Part shown: piece after piece, positions 9,901 through 18,716 of the stretch | How the letters are laid out: every line of letters starts with the position of its first letter | Position numbering within the stretch: position 1 is the first letter of the stretch | NCBI RefSeq assembly: GCF_000003605.2 | Contig: NW_003105111.1 | Coordinates: 285,293 to 308,151, forward strand | Reading direction: 5' to 3' | DNA length: 22,859 bases | From: Saccoglossus kowalevskii | Taxonomy: Eukaryota; Hemichordata; Enteropneusta; Harrimaniidae | Translations under genes and position numbers: made by a program | The notes under the pieces: generated by a model | The model's database searches: none | What the model was told of the DNA's origin: nothing | The model's input: the letters and a program-made list of their open reading frames with translations, nothing else

Positions 9901-12900
9901 TTGCCTTCATGTATGCCATAAAACTCCGAAAATGCAAAATCTAAACTAATTTGCATAATATTTGCATATAATTTGCATATTAATTTGCATGTCATTTGAG
10001 TATCTGTTTCAAGCATTCAATAGTAAAGCAATACTAGTAATTTGAATGCAGGCTGTTATCATCATTTTTTTTTTTTTAACTATTATATTTACATGTATAT
10101 GATATTTCTACTATGTGGAAAACTATATTTAGCTGAACTGCTGATGTAAAAGTAAAGAATAATACATTACTGCTGGTACATTCTATTTGTTTGCAAATCT
10201 GATATATCTGTACACAAATGCCTTATGTTATTTTGTCCATTCTGTATGTTCTGTGATTTTAAATCCCAACCGAATATTATTATCGTTACTCGGAACATGT
10301 AAACACTTTCTTCAAATGATGGAACAAGACTTGTATTCAGTAAATCAATGGAAGCAGCACAAAACATTCTATGTACAATGAAAAAAAAAATTCTATAAAT
10401 CAGGAAACTTACAAGAATCAGGAAAAATTATCGGACTCAAGATAAATAATATGGAACTGAACAGGAAAAATTACTGGAATCAGGAAAATTATGAGCATCA
10501 GTAAAATTTTCAGTATAATTTTTCATCTATTAGAAGAATGATAACTCATAGAGTCTTTAAAATATTAGAATTATTATATCATGAATACGACTATGAAAAT
10601 ACTATGAGTTTATTTTCACTGAATGTAAATTATAGGAAAAAATGTATATTCGCTGGATTTTGTTTTCACTGTATCATCCCTTGCAGCGAAAATAACAAAA
10701 ATAAATTCCAAGCGTAAATAAAGTATTCTACAGTATATCACTGAAAAAGAAATGTGTATTGTCTATTTCAGAGGATGTTTTGTTGATTCAAATCAAACAT
10801 TTATTACATATTTTTGAAAGCATTAAACATTGTTCATATAACTCCTTCATATGTATTTTGTTTTCCCAATGTAAACTATAGAGGTATGATTACTGCAAAA
10901 GAAAGTTATGACTATATATTTAATTTGTTTCATGTTCAGTGTTTAAAATTAGTTTCCAAATTCACATTTTTAATTTAATCAATACAAACAAGCATATTTT
11001 CATTTATTCCCATTATCATTATTCCCATGTTACATATATCCGTTGACAAATTTGTGTACTGTTTGTTTGTTTGCACTTTTTTTCTTATATTCTTCAATAA
11101 AGTGGTCATCATTTGATATAATTTAGCAACTCAAAAACAATGTGTGGAATTTATACAAAACAGAAAATAGTGTGAAGAATGGTATTCTAATGTTCAATAG
11201 TAGACCGGGGAATTGACGTAATGTATTTAACCACTTATCCATACTTGATACTGTCAATGTAATGGGTTAGTGAGAACTGATAACGATCTAACAGGTGATA
11301 TCCAAATAACCCACTTGTTGGAGCCTGTTCAACTCAATTGCCATTCAACCAAAACGATAATTATCGGTCAATCAGGGAATGGAGACTTTATTTTGATACC
11401 TAACAACCAAAGATCGCCTGTCACATCATTCTTCTCGGCAACACTTTAAACGTTAATGGAAGTCAGGAGTAAACGTTATGAAAACAAATAACTTAGGGTA
11501 TGCCAATCATTTTTGAGTGAGGGCACAAATTGTATGATTTTCTTATTGGTACATCTTTGTTAATAAAGAAAATACGCTTCATTTTTTTTTTTTATCATTG
11601 TAACAGTATGTAAGAATCAATTTTTAATGTTTTGGTAACACGCATTAAATATTCAATATTTCAATATTTCTGGAAATGAATCCTAATTTTAGAGCCAACA
11701 AACAAAATTTGAGTCAATAATCAGTTTTTACTAAAAAAAAATTGGTTAATTTTGTTCCAATCTTTTGAAGGAACTATAAAATATTTTGTGAATTTGTGAG
11801 GAAAAGAGGGTGGTAGAGAAAGAGTTAAAGACACATGGCATTTCCCTTTTAGAATTTAGACTGGTAGAAGAAAACATGACAAAGCCAGAGCAGTATTTGT
11901 GGTGATTTGTACAAGAATAAGAATATGTTAAATCACATGTTTTCTTGTTATGATTTTTTTATTTTATTATTATTAACATGTTATTGTTTTTTATTCTAGT
12001 TTGTGATTGGCAAAATGTTTTACATGTGTTTATGAAAACTATTTGAAATATTTAAATGAATATTTGTACGATACTAAAGTATCACTTTCACTATAGTAAC
12101 AACAGTGATATGTTACCATACTATCCTCACACTGAGCACTAGACAATATATTTAAATGTCGGGAATTAGTTGATTTATAATTAATTAGTGTGAATGCTCA
12201 TCAAATATTTTAAATGTGTCACACTGTATACATAAATAAAATATAACACATGCATGCAACAAACATGCCTAGATGATAACCACTCTTCATCTTGCCCACT
12301 TGTATTGATAACATAATTATTACTATTTAAGCAAGAAAAAAAATGACTAATATGTTACCCTTCTGAGGTCACACATCCTGGTACTTTGTGGAGATTTCAC
12401 TATAGTATCACAGAAAAATACACACAAAAATGTGCTAGTCATTCACTGCAAGTGCATAGAAAGGAGTACTGTAAAAGAATTAATTATTCACTGGGTTTTA
12501 ATTTGGCTTATTTTGCTGACTGGAAAATGCGCTAAATTAAAACCCAGTGAATATGTAAAATTTAGCATAGAACACATTATCTAAATGATAAAACCGTGAA
12601 TTTAAAACCCACTGAATATGCCTGAGATGGTAAATCAGTGAAATTTAAACCCAGTGACAATTAGTCATTTTACAGTAAATGAAACAAAACAAAAAATACA
12701 ACATTGGAGTTATAAACCATAGCTGATTTGCATGGATATTGGTGGGGTTACCAGAAATACAAATTTGGCCTAATAATAATTTAATGCTGTTGAGAGCAAA
12801 CATTTTACAATACCCCTGAAAATACAAGGATGTGTGACCTTAAGAGGTCATGCAAAAGGCATTTAGCTGTTTTCAACCAGACATGTATCCCTGCTGGAAT

Positions 12901-14320
12901 ACAGTAATCCAGCTTACATACATTGCATATGTATTTGAATTAAAATACCGCAACACTAGTGTGTAAGGCAATCATTACACAACAAGCTATTTATACTGGT
13001 AAATATAAACAGACACCTGCTAGATCATGCATGGCTGCTGCTATTATATAAATTATCAACATATATCAACCTTAGAAAATTACCATTACTATGGTAACCA
13101 AAAATTGCACAGTAGCTCCCCTTTTTAGATATATAATTCATTACTATAATCGAGAAATAATCTTGGCAACCAATTTACATTTCCAGCAGAACAACCAATC
13201 AGAAGTGACAGAGTGGCGTGGATTGAGGGCATTCAGATGCGCCATTGAGAAAATAAAAAAAATGAACTTTGACCCCATGTTATACACGAGAAGTGCATGG
13301 GCAATGAAGCACACATTTTAATTGTGTGAAGACACTCTTTTATTTGGCTCGTTTGAGTGAATCTATTGTCTCGAGACAACGGGTTGCAACAATGAATGAG
13401 AGAGACAATGACCTAAGTTTGCGTTTCAGGAAATATATTTTTGTATTTGCAGAAAAATATTTAAATAAAGTTTTAAACATAATTTTAAGATTGTAATGTG
13501 CATTTCATACTTTGATGACAATGATAAACAAGTTAAAAACGGTTTGCCGAAATATTTGTATTATTTAAATTGTATATTAGTTGGTCATAAAAATTATGAA
13601 ATGCCACAAATACAGAACATTTTTTTAAATTATTTAAATATTAATAAAATTCTTTTACAGAATATTACTAAAGGTTTTTTTCTATGAGTTTCCGAAAAAA
13701 ACAAATGTTAAAATGGACACGTATAATATATTGCATTGTTTAACTCGACAGTATTTTGGGCAAACGGACAATTGATAACGGCCAACCTGTATAATTATAC
13801 TCTGAAAAAATAGGTATGAATCGACTAAAAAAACAACAACTACCAAATCGCAACAGGAGTGCATGTAACGCGATCCATATTGGTGGGAAATGTTCAGACA
13901 GAAAGCCTATTAAATGTGCTTCCGCATTTGCCTTCGGGGTTGAAATGCGTTTTATTTGTACTCGCTCACCTTTTGGTTTGAAGCCGTGAAGTACACTTCG
14001 GAAAATTTCATAACAAGGACGTAATCGCCGTCTTCTTCTATTGGGATTTCATAGCCAAAACTGTCCAAGTCGTACCTCTCCGTCTGGTACAGAAGCTGGT
14101 CCTGCTGAGGCACTCGACTGATGTGTAACGATTTACCGAAATCCGACGCGATTCCCTGTATTCCTTGCAAAGGATCAGCTTGATAATGTATTCCATACGA
14201 GTCTATGTGCTCTTCTCCGCCCGAATTCACACCCCATATCACCTCACCTAGGGCATCACAAATTACAGCAACCCCAAGAATAAACAAAATGCTGAAAATA
14301 ATATGCAGTAATAATTTCAT
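6755..14320 (-). CDS. MLEC: Malectin, complete four-exon gene
   Basis: Encodes a 269-residue ortholog of malectin, the ER membrane lectin that binds diglucosylated high-mannose N-glycans and works with ribophorin I in glycoprotein quality control. Exons are 14320-13970, 9343-9164, 7522-7465 and 6975-6755; joined they give 810 nt with one open frame. Residues 1-25 are a hydrophobic signal peptide. The malectin domain starts at VIWGVNSGG (27-35), passes LYQTERY (77-83), FGYE (88-91), EVYF (108-111), TAHDE and GEVSTF, and ends near GYRDNPK (178-184). An acidic, Pro-rich linker (about 198-240) precedes the anchor [18 protein letters not shown] (250-267) and the tail RL. The start is supported by an in-frame TAG 9 nt upstream and an A at -3. 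Human malectin has 292 residues, so length is normal. The known sugar-site residues appear kept except a Tyr replaced by Phe61. It is divergent from PAGR1. Confidence 0.96.
6976..7464 (-). other. Malectin intron 3 (489 bp)
   Basis: GTAAGT donor and TTTTCAG acceptor. Contains short open frames on both strands that overlap each other and match nothing. No repeat is recognised. Confidence 0.9.
7465..7522 (-). CDS. MLEC: Malectin exon 3 (58 nt)
   Basis: A very short exon coding for [19 protein letters not shown] and the first base of an Asp codon. Acceptor TTTGACAG, donor GTAAGT. It supplies the conserved Asp181 of the sugar site and the last strand of the lectin fold. Its length forces a phase-1 junction, which the next exon completes correctly. 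Confidence 0.93.
7590..7762 (+). mobile_element. MITE family B, copy 2 (173 bp)
   Basis: Begins CTGTAAAATATTTTATTTTAG after TA (7588-7589) and ends AGTATTTTACAG. The base pair after it is TT rather than TA, so the right target copy has mutated. It contains GGAATTAATTTTCGCTG, GGGTGTTTTGTATGGAATTTATTTTCACTG and ATTCGCTAGATTTTATTTTCGCTG blocks that match copy 3. It is shorter than the other copies because of a deletion near its right end. Confidence 0.8.
8207..8396 (+). mobile_element. MITE family B, copy 3 (190 bp)
   Basis: Flanked by TA on both sides (8205-8206, 8397-8398); begins CTGTAAAAACTTTATTTTAG and ends CTAAAGTATTTTACAG. It has the same block order as copy 2 and retains the right-hand GCGAAAATTAATTCCAAGCG segment that copy 2 lacks. 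Non-coding. Confidence 0.82.
8558..8587. repeat. CATA microsatellite
   Basis: A short run of CATACATACATACATATATG units in malectin intron 2. Confidence 0.8.
9164..9343 (-). CDS. MLEC: Malectin exon 2
   Basis: Codes for residues 118-177, from VFDIVINEQ to NVEFLK, and is exactly 60 codons in phase 0. The acceptor is TTTTGCAG and the donor AAG|GTAAAA. It matches the family's DLDIFDRVG, TAHDE and GEVSTF blocks, with one residue more than human malectin near its start. Confidence 0.95.
9949..9990. promoter_or_regulatory. Cluster of four ATTTGCAT octamers
   Basis: Perfect ATTTGCAT (the POU-family octamer, ATGCAAAT on the other strand) occurs at 9949, 9960, 9971 and 9983, so spacings are 11, 11 and 12 bp, close to one helical turn. 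A near match on the other strand, AATGCAAAAT, lies at 9931-9940. It sits in the first intron of malectin, a common place for enhancers. It could instead be a relic of an AT-rich repeat, since TGCATATTAAT words also occur in the repeat at 21170-21745. Confidence 0.35.
10398..10510. repeat. Imperfect short repeats of an AATCAGGAAAAATTA word
   Basis: About five degenerate copies of AATCAGGAAAAATTA-type sequence occur with irregular spacing (18-40 bp). No further meaning is visible. Confidence 0.6.
10608..10733 (+). mobile_element. MITE family B, truncated copy 4
   Basis: Carries only the right two thirds of the element: TTTATTTTCACTG, TATATTCGCTGGATTTTG, GCGAAAATAA and AATTCCAAGCG, ending AAGTATTCTACAG with TA at 10734-10735. 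The left terminus is missing, so this copy is dead. Confidence 0.75.
11650..11775 (-). repeat. Dispersed repeat R2, copy 2 (inverted)
   Basis: The reverse complement contains TTGACTCAAATTTTGT, GTTGGCTCTAAAATTAGG and ATTTCCAGAAAT, aligning to 6040-6155. Two inverted copies 5.6 kb apart flank three malectin exons and would both be transcribed if the 3' UTR reaches the first. Confidence 0.7.
12469..12675 (-). mobile_element. MITE family A, copy 2 (207 bp)
   Basis: TA flanks at 12467-12468 and 12676-12677; termini CTGTAAAA and TTTTACAG. By hand alignment of the reverse complement with 845-1051 there are 13 mismatches and no gaps over 207 bp, about 94% identity. The family is therefore younger or better preserved than family B. 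Non-coding. Confidence 0.87.
13970..14320 (-). CDS. MLEC: Malectin exon 1 (signal peptide and N-terminal half of lectin domain)
   Basis: Codes for residues 1-117 and ends in phase 0 at ASNQK, where the family continues with VFD. The donor is AAG|GTGAGC. Without splicing the frame adds five residues and stops, which confirms an intron here. It holds the signal peptide and the sugar-site tyrosines Y83 and Y110 plus F111. Confidence 0.95.
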
Positions 14321-14612
14321 AATGGGCTAAATCGTTAAGATAGATGTACAACAACACAGGTGACAGCGTGGTCTACAGCTGGTCGGCAATTCAAAACTAT
14401 CGCCTCGTTTCTAGTATCAACTTACGGCAAGCCATAATTATCCCACTTTAGGGTAAAATGTAGATAATTGACAATTTAAAAGTTTTACGACGATATTCAT
14501 ATCAAAATTCATATTTCCAAATTAAATTTCAAACATTGTATTTTCTGTGTTTACACATAACCTCATCTTACGAATTTACAGTTGCAAATTCCTCTTTATG
14601 CATCAAGAATCA

Positions 14613-14623
14613 AAGATGGCGGC
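14613..14623 (+). promoter_or_regulatory. YY1-type motif AAGATGGCGGC
   Basis: This is the canonical 11 bp YY1 core found near the transcription start and first ATG of many animal genes. It lies about 290 bp from the malectin start and about 320 bp from the PAGR1 start, on the strand that reads towards PAGR1. Its ATG has a strong translation context (A at -3, G at +4). Confidence 0.65.
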
Positions 14624-14669
14624 TGTGAATGCTAAACAACTGTCGGCAACTTCCACTTATTTGGCCTAA
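14616..14669 (+). CDS. Short upstream open frame (17 codons) in the promoter/5' leader
   Basis: Starts at the ATG inside the YY1 motif and reads MAAVNAKQLSATSTYLA then TAA at 14667-14669. If PAGR1 transcription begins upstream of it, this is an upstream open frame with a strong start context that could lower PAGR1 translation. In the same frame after the TAA, 33 further sense codons follow to a TAA at 14769 (ERRLDEY, WYGQCEELDKL, SDVEKSW), which looks protein-like. I do not recognise a family. It could be a uORF, a broken exon, or chance. Confidence 0.35.
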   Translation: MAAVNAKQLSATSTYLA

Positions 14670-14941
14670 TTAGAACGACGTTTGGACGAGTATTGTACAT
14701 GGTATGGTCAGTGTGAGGAACTAGATAAACTGAGGATTTCTGATGTTGAAAAGAGCTGGGTGAATTTGTAAAGTTACATATCTGTGAAGGAAAACAACGC
14801 CTTGCCATCTAATTCAAGTATTTGTTTTGTTGAGTGAGGTTGTTGTGGTTTCGTTTTGGTTTTTGTTCGTCCAGGGTCACGTTCACAGGTGACACCGCCC
14901 TCTGGTGGCTAATAATCTTATTCCCCACATCCTCGCCAGAT

Positions 14942-15324
14942 ATGATCGACAGACTTGTTGCTATGGACGCAGAATCGTCGGAGAAGGATGCAACGGGAAC
15001 TGGATCCCCTATTGAGGCAATGCAAACGCAACAGACAGAGTCAAGTAACCGAGAAGACGTCGGCACCGGTGATTTTGAAGTGCTATGTAGTGACAGTGAG
15101 GAGGACAAGGAGAAAGCCGACAAATGTAAAGACAGGCGCACATGGGAGCCGCCTCCCAGTGTTATCGTAGCTTTATACGAAAAACTTGATAAAGTTGGGA
15201 CTTTAGAATTGGACTGGGTATGTCCTAAAAGAAAACTACCGGACGACGAAGAGGAAAAACATGATGACGTAGAGGCTGCCCAGAACTCGGATGAAGGCAG
15301 AGATGAGCAGGAAGTAAATGCACA
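14942..15324 (+). CDS. PAGR1: PAGR1 exon 1
   Basis: Codes for residues 1-127 and two bases of Gln128. The donor is GTAAGT at 15325; read-through would hit TAA at once (CAG TAA), so splicing is needed. Holds the conserved WEPPPS signature. Confidence 0.9.
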
Positions 15325-18300
15325 GTAAGTGTTTGAAATGAAATTGTATTAAATGTCCTATTAGTATGGGTGTAAATTGTACCTGTTTTTCCATGCTTTC
15401 ATTTATTTACTTATTCCCAATAATACTGGTATATGTAGTATACATATACACATGAGTAAATTCTACAACTAAGGTAAGCTGAATGAAAAAACAACAACAA
15501 AAAAACATCTTTTTATATTGTTGTCATGTTATAGCAATATTATTCACATCACACCAATTGTATCATTCTAACTAAACATCTGCTTTGGTGTGTGGTAGAT
15601 TTACTGATTAATTAAACCAGGCTTAAAATATAGTTTATTTTATCTTTTTTTTAGGACAGAGGAACCCACAGAGTTTGACGATTTTGATGAGTTAAATGCA
15701 GATATGGATAATACTTCACTACATGTAACACCGAGGAGAACTCCAGGTTTGTTTTAAATTTCCTGTTTAGCTCACTATTTTTGTGTCTGCTTGTCCAGTG
15801 ATTCCACCAAGCACATGTGGGTGTGCTAGGAGGTACACAAAAAAAAGTAGACTTGATGATTTTCACACTTTTAATAGACACAGGAAGAGACCCTTACTAG
15901 CCGAACTGATTGCCTTTGTGTTTGTGTATATACTATTGTCTTGACCAAGGATATTATTGTCTTTATTAGTGCATTCATTACAGCAAACACTATTGACATT
16001 TGGCAAAAGAAAACATTCTTGTGTATAACTGAGACAGTGAATATAAAATGTTCTTCTTGAAAGCTAATGTATTCTTTTTCAAATGTGTCGAAATCTGGCT
16101 ATTGTTGGATGAGTTTACTATAGCAACAGGGATTCCTATACAATGTGTGCCCTATTCATTAACTTCTCAGAAACACAGTATACAATAACCCCGATGCTTG
16201 CAAAAAACAACTTTGTAATTTACCATTGAATTACTTCCACTTGTTGAAGTGTTACTGTATTTTAATTAAAACATAAACTTTGTTAAACTTCTGATTTTTA
16301 ATTGACCTAGAAGAAAAATGATCACAATGTCACTAATAAGAGGAGACGTCTCTGACAAGTTTTTAAAACCAAGACTAGAAATTGAAACAGATACAGAAAT
16401 TCTTATCAGCATTATAAAAAAAACAAATTATCAACACAGTGTGATTGATCTCAGTCAATTAAGAAGTAACACTTCTAGTCTTAACCCTTTGGGTGTCTTC
16501 ATTTCCCATCAAAATTTTGATGTAGGATTTTTGTTGCTTTTATGCATTTTTCTACAATTTTTTTTTTTGGATGTTTTGGCAAACTATTTTCAACTTTGAA
16601 AGTTACAGCATGACTTATCAACCAAAGTCAACATTTCTATAACACGATTGAAGCACTTTATAATCCATTTGCACTGTAGATTCAGATTTCTAGACATCTC
16701 GACCCAAAAATGTCTCGACCCATGACACTTCGACCCAAATTGGACATCTCGACCCAGACACCCTGGGCATCTCGACCCACCGCATCGACCCGACCCTATC
16801 TAAGTGTGGCGACGCGAACCTCTATCTAGTTCAACGTTGATAATGTTGCTCTTTGATAACTTAAAATTCTCGCGATATTGCGTATATGAATATGAATGCT
16901 GTGTTTGAATGAACGACATTTAATAATTCGAAACATTGAAAACAGGGAACATGATCGAACCGAACCTTAAACGCAAATCGACCGCCATCTTTGGTTCTAC
17001 CATTTAACGCGGTGGGTAGGTGTATATAACGTAACATCGATGTGACACACGTCGACACGGCAAGAATACATTTCCTCAGTACGGCATTTTTTATTTTGTA
17101 CAGCAAAAATATATATAAGGCGGCGGGTCGTCCAAAATAGGTGGGTCGAGATGTCTAGGGGTCCTGGGTCGAGTTGTCCAATGAAAAATGGGTCGAGTTG
17201 TCCAGCACCCTAGATTCACAACAAAACTGGTATGAAGCTTTACAGAAACCGAAAATATTAAAGATAAATGAAAATATAATAGAAACTTTGTTTAAAGTAG
17301 TAGTAGTAATCGTGCTTATAGGACGTTTAAAATAAAAAAATTGCAATGTAATATATAAATGACAGTTAAAATATAAGAATAAATTGCAATGTAATTATAT
17401 AAAATAAAACTAAAAACTAAAAAATACTATATAAATGAAAATATAAAAAGATGAATGATGATAAGATAATGTACAGCAATAGAACAAAAACATTAAATTC
17501 TAATTACAGTTTAAATAAATTTGAAGAACATTGCAATGCGATATATATAAAATAAAATAGAGAACAAAGATACGAAAATAAATGATTTTTACACATATGC
17601 CTTGGAAAAAAAACCATACATAGGATCCTCTGCTACCCAAGTCATACACCAATGTCTGTATCAACTGCATAACTTCTTTATACTAGTAATCTACTCCTAT
17701 GTGTCATGTATGAACAAACATGGGACTCAGGATAGCTGTTTTACAAAACAAATTAATCACCCATCATCAGCTTGCTATCGACACATCATGGTTGTGATTA
17801 GGTGGCTATAGGTTAAAATAAACCCCAAGTTGCATAGGACCATAAATCAATGTCAGCTCAAATATTGCGACTTCAAAAGACTCTCTAGTGGTATTCACAT
17901 TACAGATCTTGATCCCAATAGAGAGTCAGGAACAAAATTTGCTGCCAAAATCATGCCCTTGGTGGTGAATTTAAGAAAACATATACTGATTCATACTACC
18001 GGTAGTATGACATGACAATGGAGGGAAATGCAGCTATATATGTTTGGATGCTGTAGTAATGAATAAAATGAACCCAGAATGTTGTCTATGATGCAAGCAG
18101 CATATTTATGTGCTGCTGCAACTGGTTTCAGCTTGCAATGCTCTATCAACATAGACAAAAATAACTGTTCTTCAAATCCTTCTTTGTCGTTAATGTACCC
18201 AATGATTATTCCTATAAATACAATAACAGCAAATGAATGTGATTTCAAGTCATCATATGTATGATTTTGCACATGCTGAATGGGTCCCGAGTGGGTCCCG

Positions 18301-18716
18301 ACTAACATGAGCGCAATTGCTGTAATCCCTCTGCAAACTCACAGGATTACAAATTTCCTGGTTACAATTTTAGAGAAATTATGAATAACTGGGTTTAAAA
18401 TTTGTGGAAAGTGACAAAATTTGTTGTATTTATCTAGATCTCAAATAAAAATATGATTTCAATAAAATATGTATTGAAACTTGTTGATTTTGTCTTTCTT
18501 AATTGTGCACTTTAATCCATTGTAGGGAGTGGTGGACAAGGCAGCAGTCGGAAGAAAGTAGCTAGAATGGATAGAGTTATAACAGACATGATACGACACA
18601 AGAAAATGGACGATGACGGTGATCAGCTTCCAGAGGATGAAAGTAAAGATAAATCTACGCCACATCGGACACCATCCAGACCATTCAGAATAAGGACACA
18701 TGATTTCAATCTCTAG
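14942..18716 (+). CDS. PAGR1: PAXIP1-associated glutamate-rich protein 1 (PA1), complete three-exon gene
   Basis: Encodes a 221-residue ortholog of PAGR1/PA1, a nuclear subunit of the KMT2C/KMT2D (MLL3/4) H3K4 methyltransferase complexes, where it pairs with PTIP. Exons are 14942-15324, 15655-15746 and 18526-18716; joined they give 666 nt in one open frame. Features in order: an acidic, Ser-rich N-terminus; the CSDSEED acidic patch (49-55); the family signature WEPPPSVIVALYEKL..GTLELDW (68-92); a second acidic region; TEFDDFDE (133-140), matching vertebrate TEFDFDDE; VTPRRTPGS (152-160); and a basic helix VARMDRVITDMIRHKK (170-185), matching RLDKVLSDMKRHKK. Human PAGR1 has 254 residues, so this is slightly short. 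Start choice: the ATG at 14942 is the first in the open frame (G at -3); the ATG at 14963 has a stronger context and would remove seven residues. It is divergent from malectin. Confidence 0.92.
15325..15654 (+). other. PAGR1 intron 1 (330 bp)
   Basis: Donor GTAAGT, acceptor with a long T tract ending TTTTTTTTAG. No gene or repeat recognised inside. Confidence 0.9.
15655..15746 (+). CDS. PAGR1: PAGR1 exon 2 (92 nt)
   Basis: Completes Gln128 and codes through TPG, including TEFDDFDE and VTPRRTP. The donor is CCAG|GTTTGT, weaker than consensus; the phase fits exon 3 exactly (G|GG for Gly159). Confidence 0.9.
16685..17210. mobile_element. 526 bp non-autonomous element with 8 bp target duplication and CTCGACCCA arrays
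   Basis: TAGATTCA is present perfectly on both sides (16677-16684 and 17211-17218), an 8 bp duplication as made by hAT-type transposases. The left arm carries about seven TCGACCC words (ACATCTCGACCCA and variants) within 120 bp; the right arm carries about four in inverted orientation. The outermost 21 bp agree at about 15 positions when inverted. The centre (about 16800-17090) is CpG-rich compared with the intron. An 81-codon minus-strand frame inside (16861-17106) has no recognised domain. I infer a MITE-like hAT derivative; the ends do not show the usual CAGGG start clearly. Confidence 0.75.
17250..17590. repeat. A-rich block with repeated TTGCAATG words
   Basis: Low-complexity A/T sequence with TTGCAATGTAAT-type words at 17341, 17384 and 17531, each followed by ATATATA- and ATAAAATAAAA-type runs. 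It starts about 40 bp after the 526 bp element and may be a decayed tandem repeat. Confidence 0.6.
17991..18010. repeat. Perfect 20 bp palindrome
   Basis: TCATACTACC is followed directly by its exact reverse complement GGTAGTATGA, with no spacer. It lies in PAGR1 intron 2. It could be a dimeric factor site or the centre of an eroded inverted repeat. Confidence 0.9.
18526..18716 (+). CDS. PAGR1: PAGR1 exon 3
   Basis: Acceptor CATTGTAG. Codes for SGGQGSSRKK, the conserved basic helix, an acidic spacer and the C-terminus ending THDFNL before TAG at 18714-18716. The C-terminal ~35 residues are less like the vertebrate protein. Confidence 0.9.

Larger units (their letters stand above)
9344..13969 (-). 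other. Malectin intron 1 (4626 bp)
   Basis: Donor GTGAGC, acceptor TTTTGCAG. Large first intron with a truncated family B MITE (10608-10733), a complete family A MITE (12469-12675), dispersed repeat R2 copy 2 (11650-11775), an octamer cluster (9949-9990), an imperfect short repeat block (10398-10510) and a 14 bp palindrome TTGTCTCGAGACAA at 13366-13379. Short open frames within it, such as 13091-13321, show no recognised domain. Confidence 0.9.
14321..14941. promoter_or_regulatory. Probable bidirectional promoter of MLEC and PAGR1
   Basis: The 621 bp between the divergent start codons must contain both 5' UTRs and promoters. It has no TATA box that I can assign and is somewhat less AT-rich near the PAGR1 side. 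A perfect YY1-type motif lies at 14613-14623. The 5' ends of both transcripts and any non-coding first exon cannot be seen from sequence alone. Confidence 0.6.
15747..18525 (+). other. PAGR1 intron 2 (2779 bp)
   Basis: Bounded by GTTTGT and TGTAG. Contains the 526 bp element at 16685-17210, an A-rich block at 17250-17590 and a 20 bp palindrome at 17991-18010. The open frames at 16318-16599 and 17602-17811 match nothing that I know. Confidence 0.88.

Noticed and set aside
13091-13321. 76-codon plus-strand frame in malectin intron 1
   Set aside because: No recognised domain, and no splice or neighbour evidence.
14834-14941. In-frame extension of PAGR1 upstream of the ATG at 14942
   Set aside because: The open frame upstream begins at a GTG and has no ATG; its residues (Phe/Trp/Leu-rich) do not resemble the acidic PAGR1 N-terminus.
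14809-15141. Minus-strand 110-codon frame opposite PAGR1 exon 1
   Set aside because: It is the Ser/Leu-rich mirror of an acidic coding exon and has no domain of its own.
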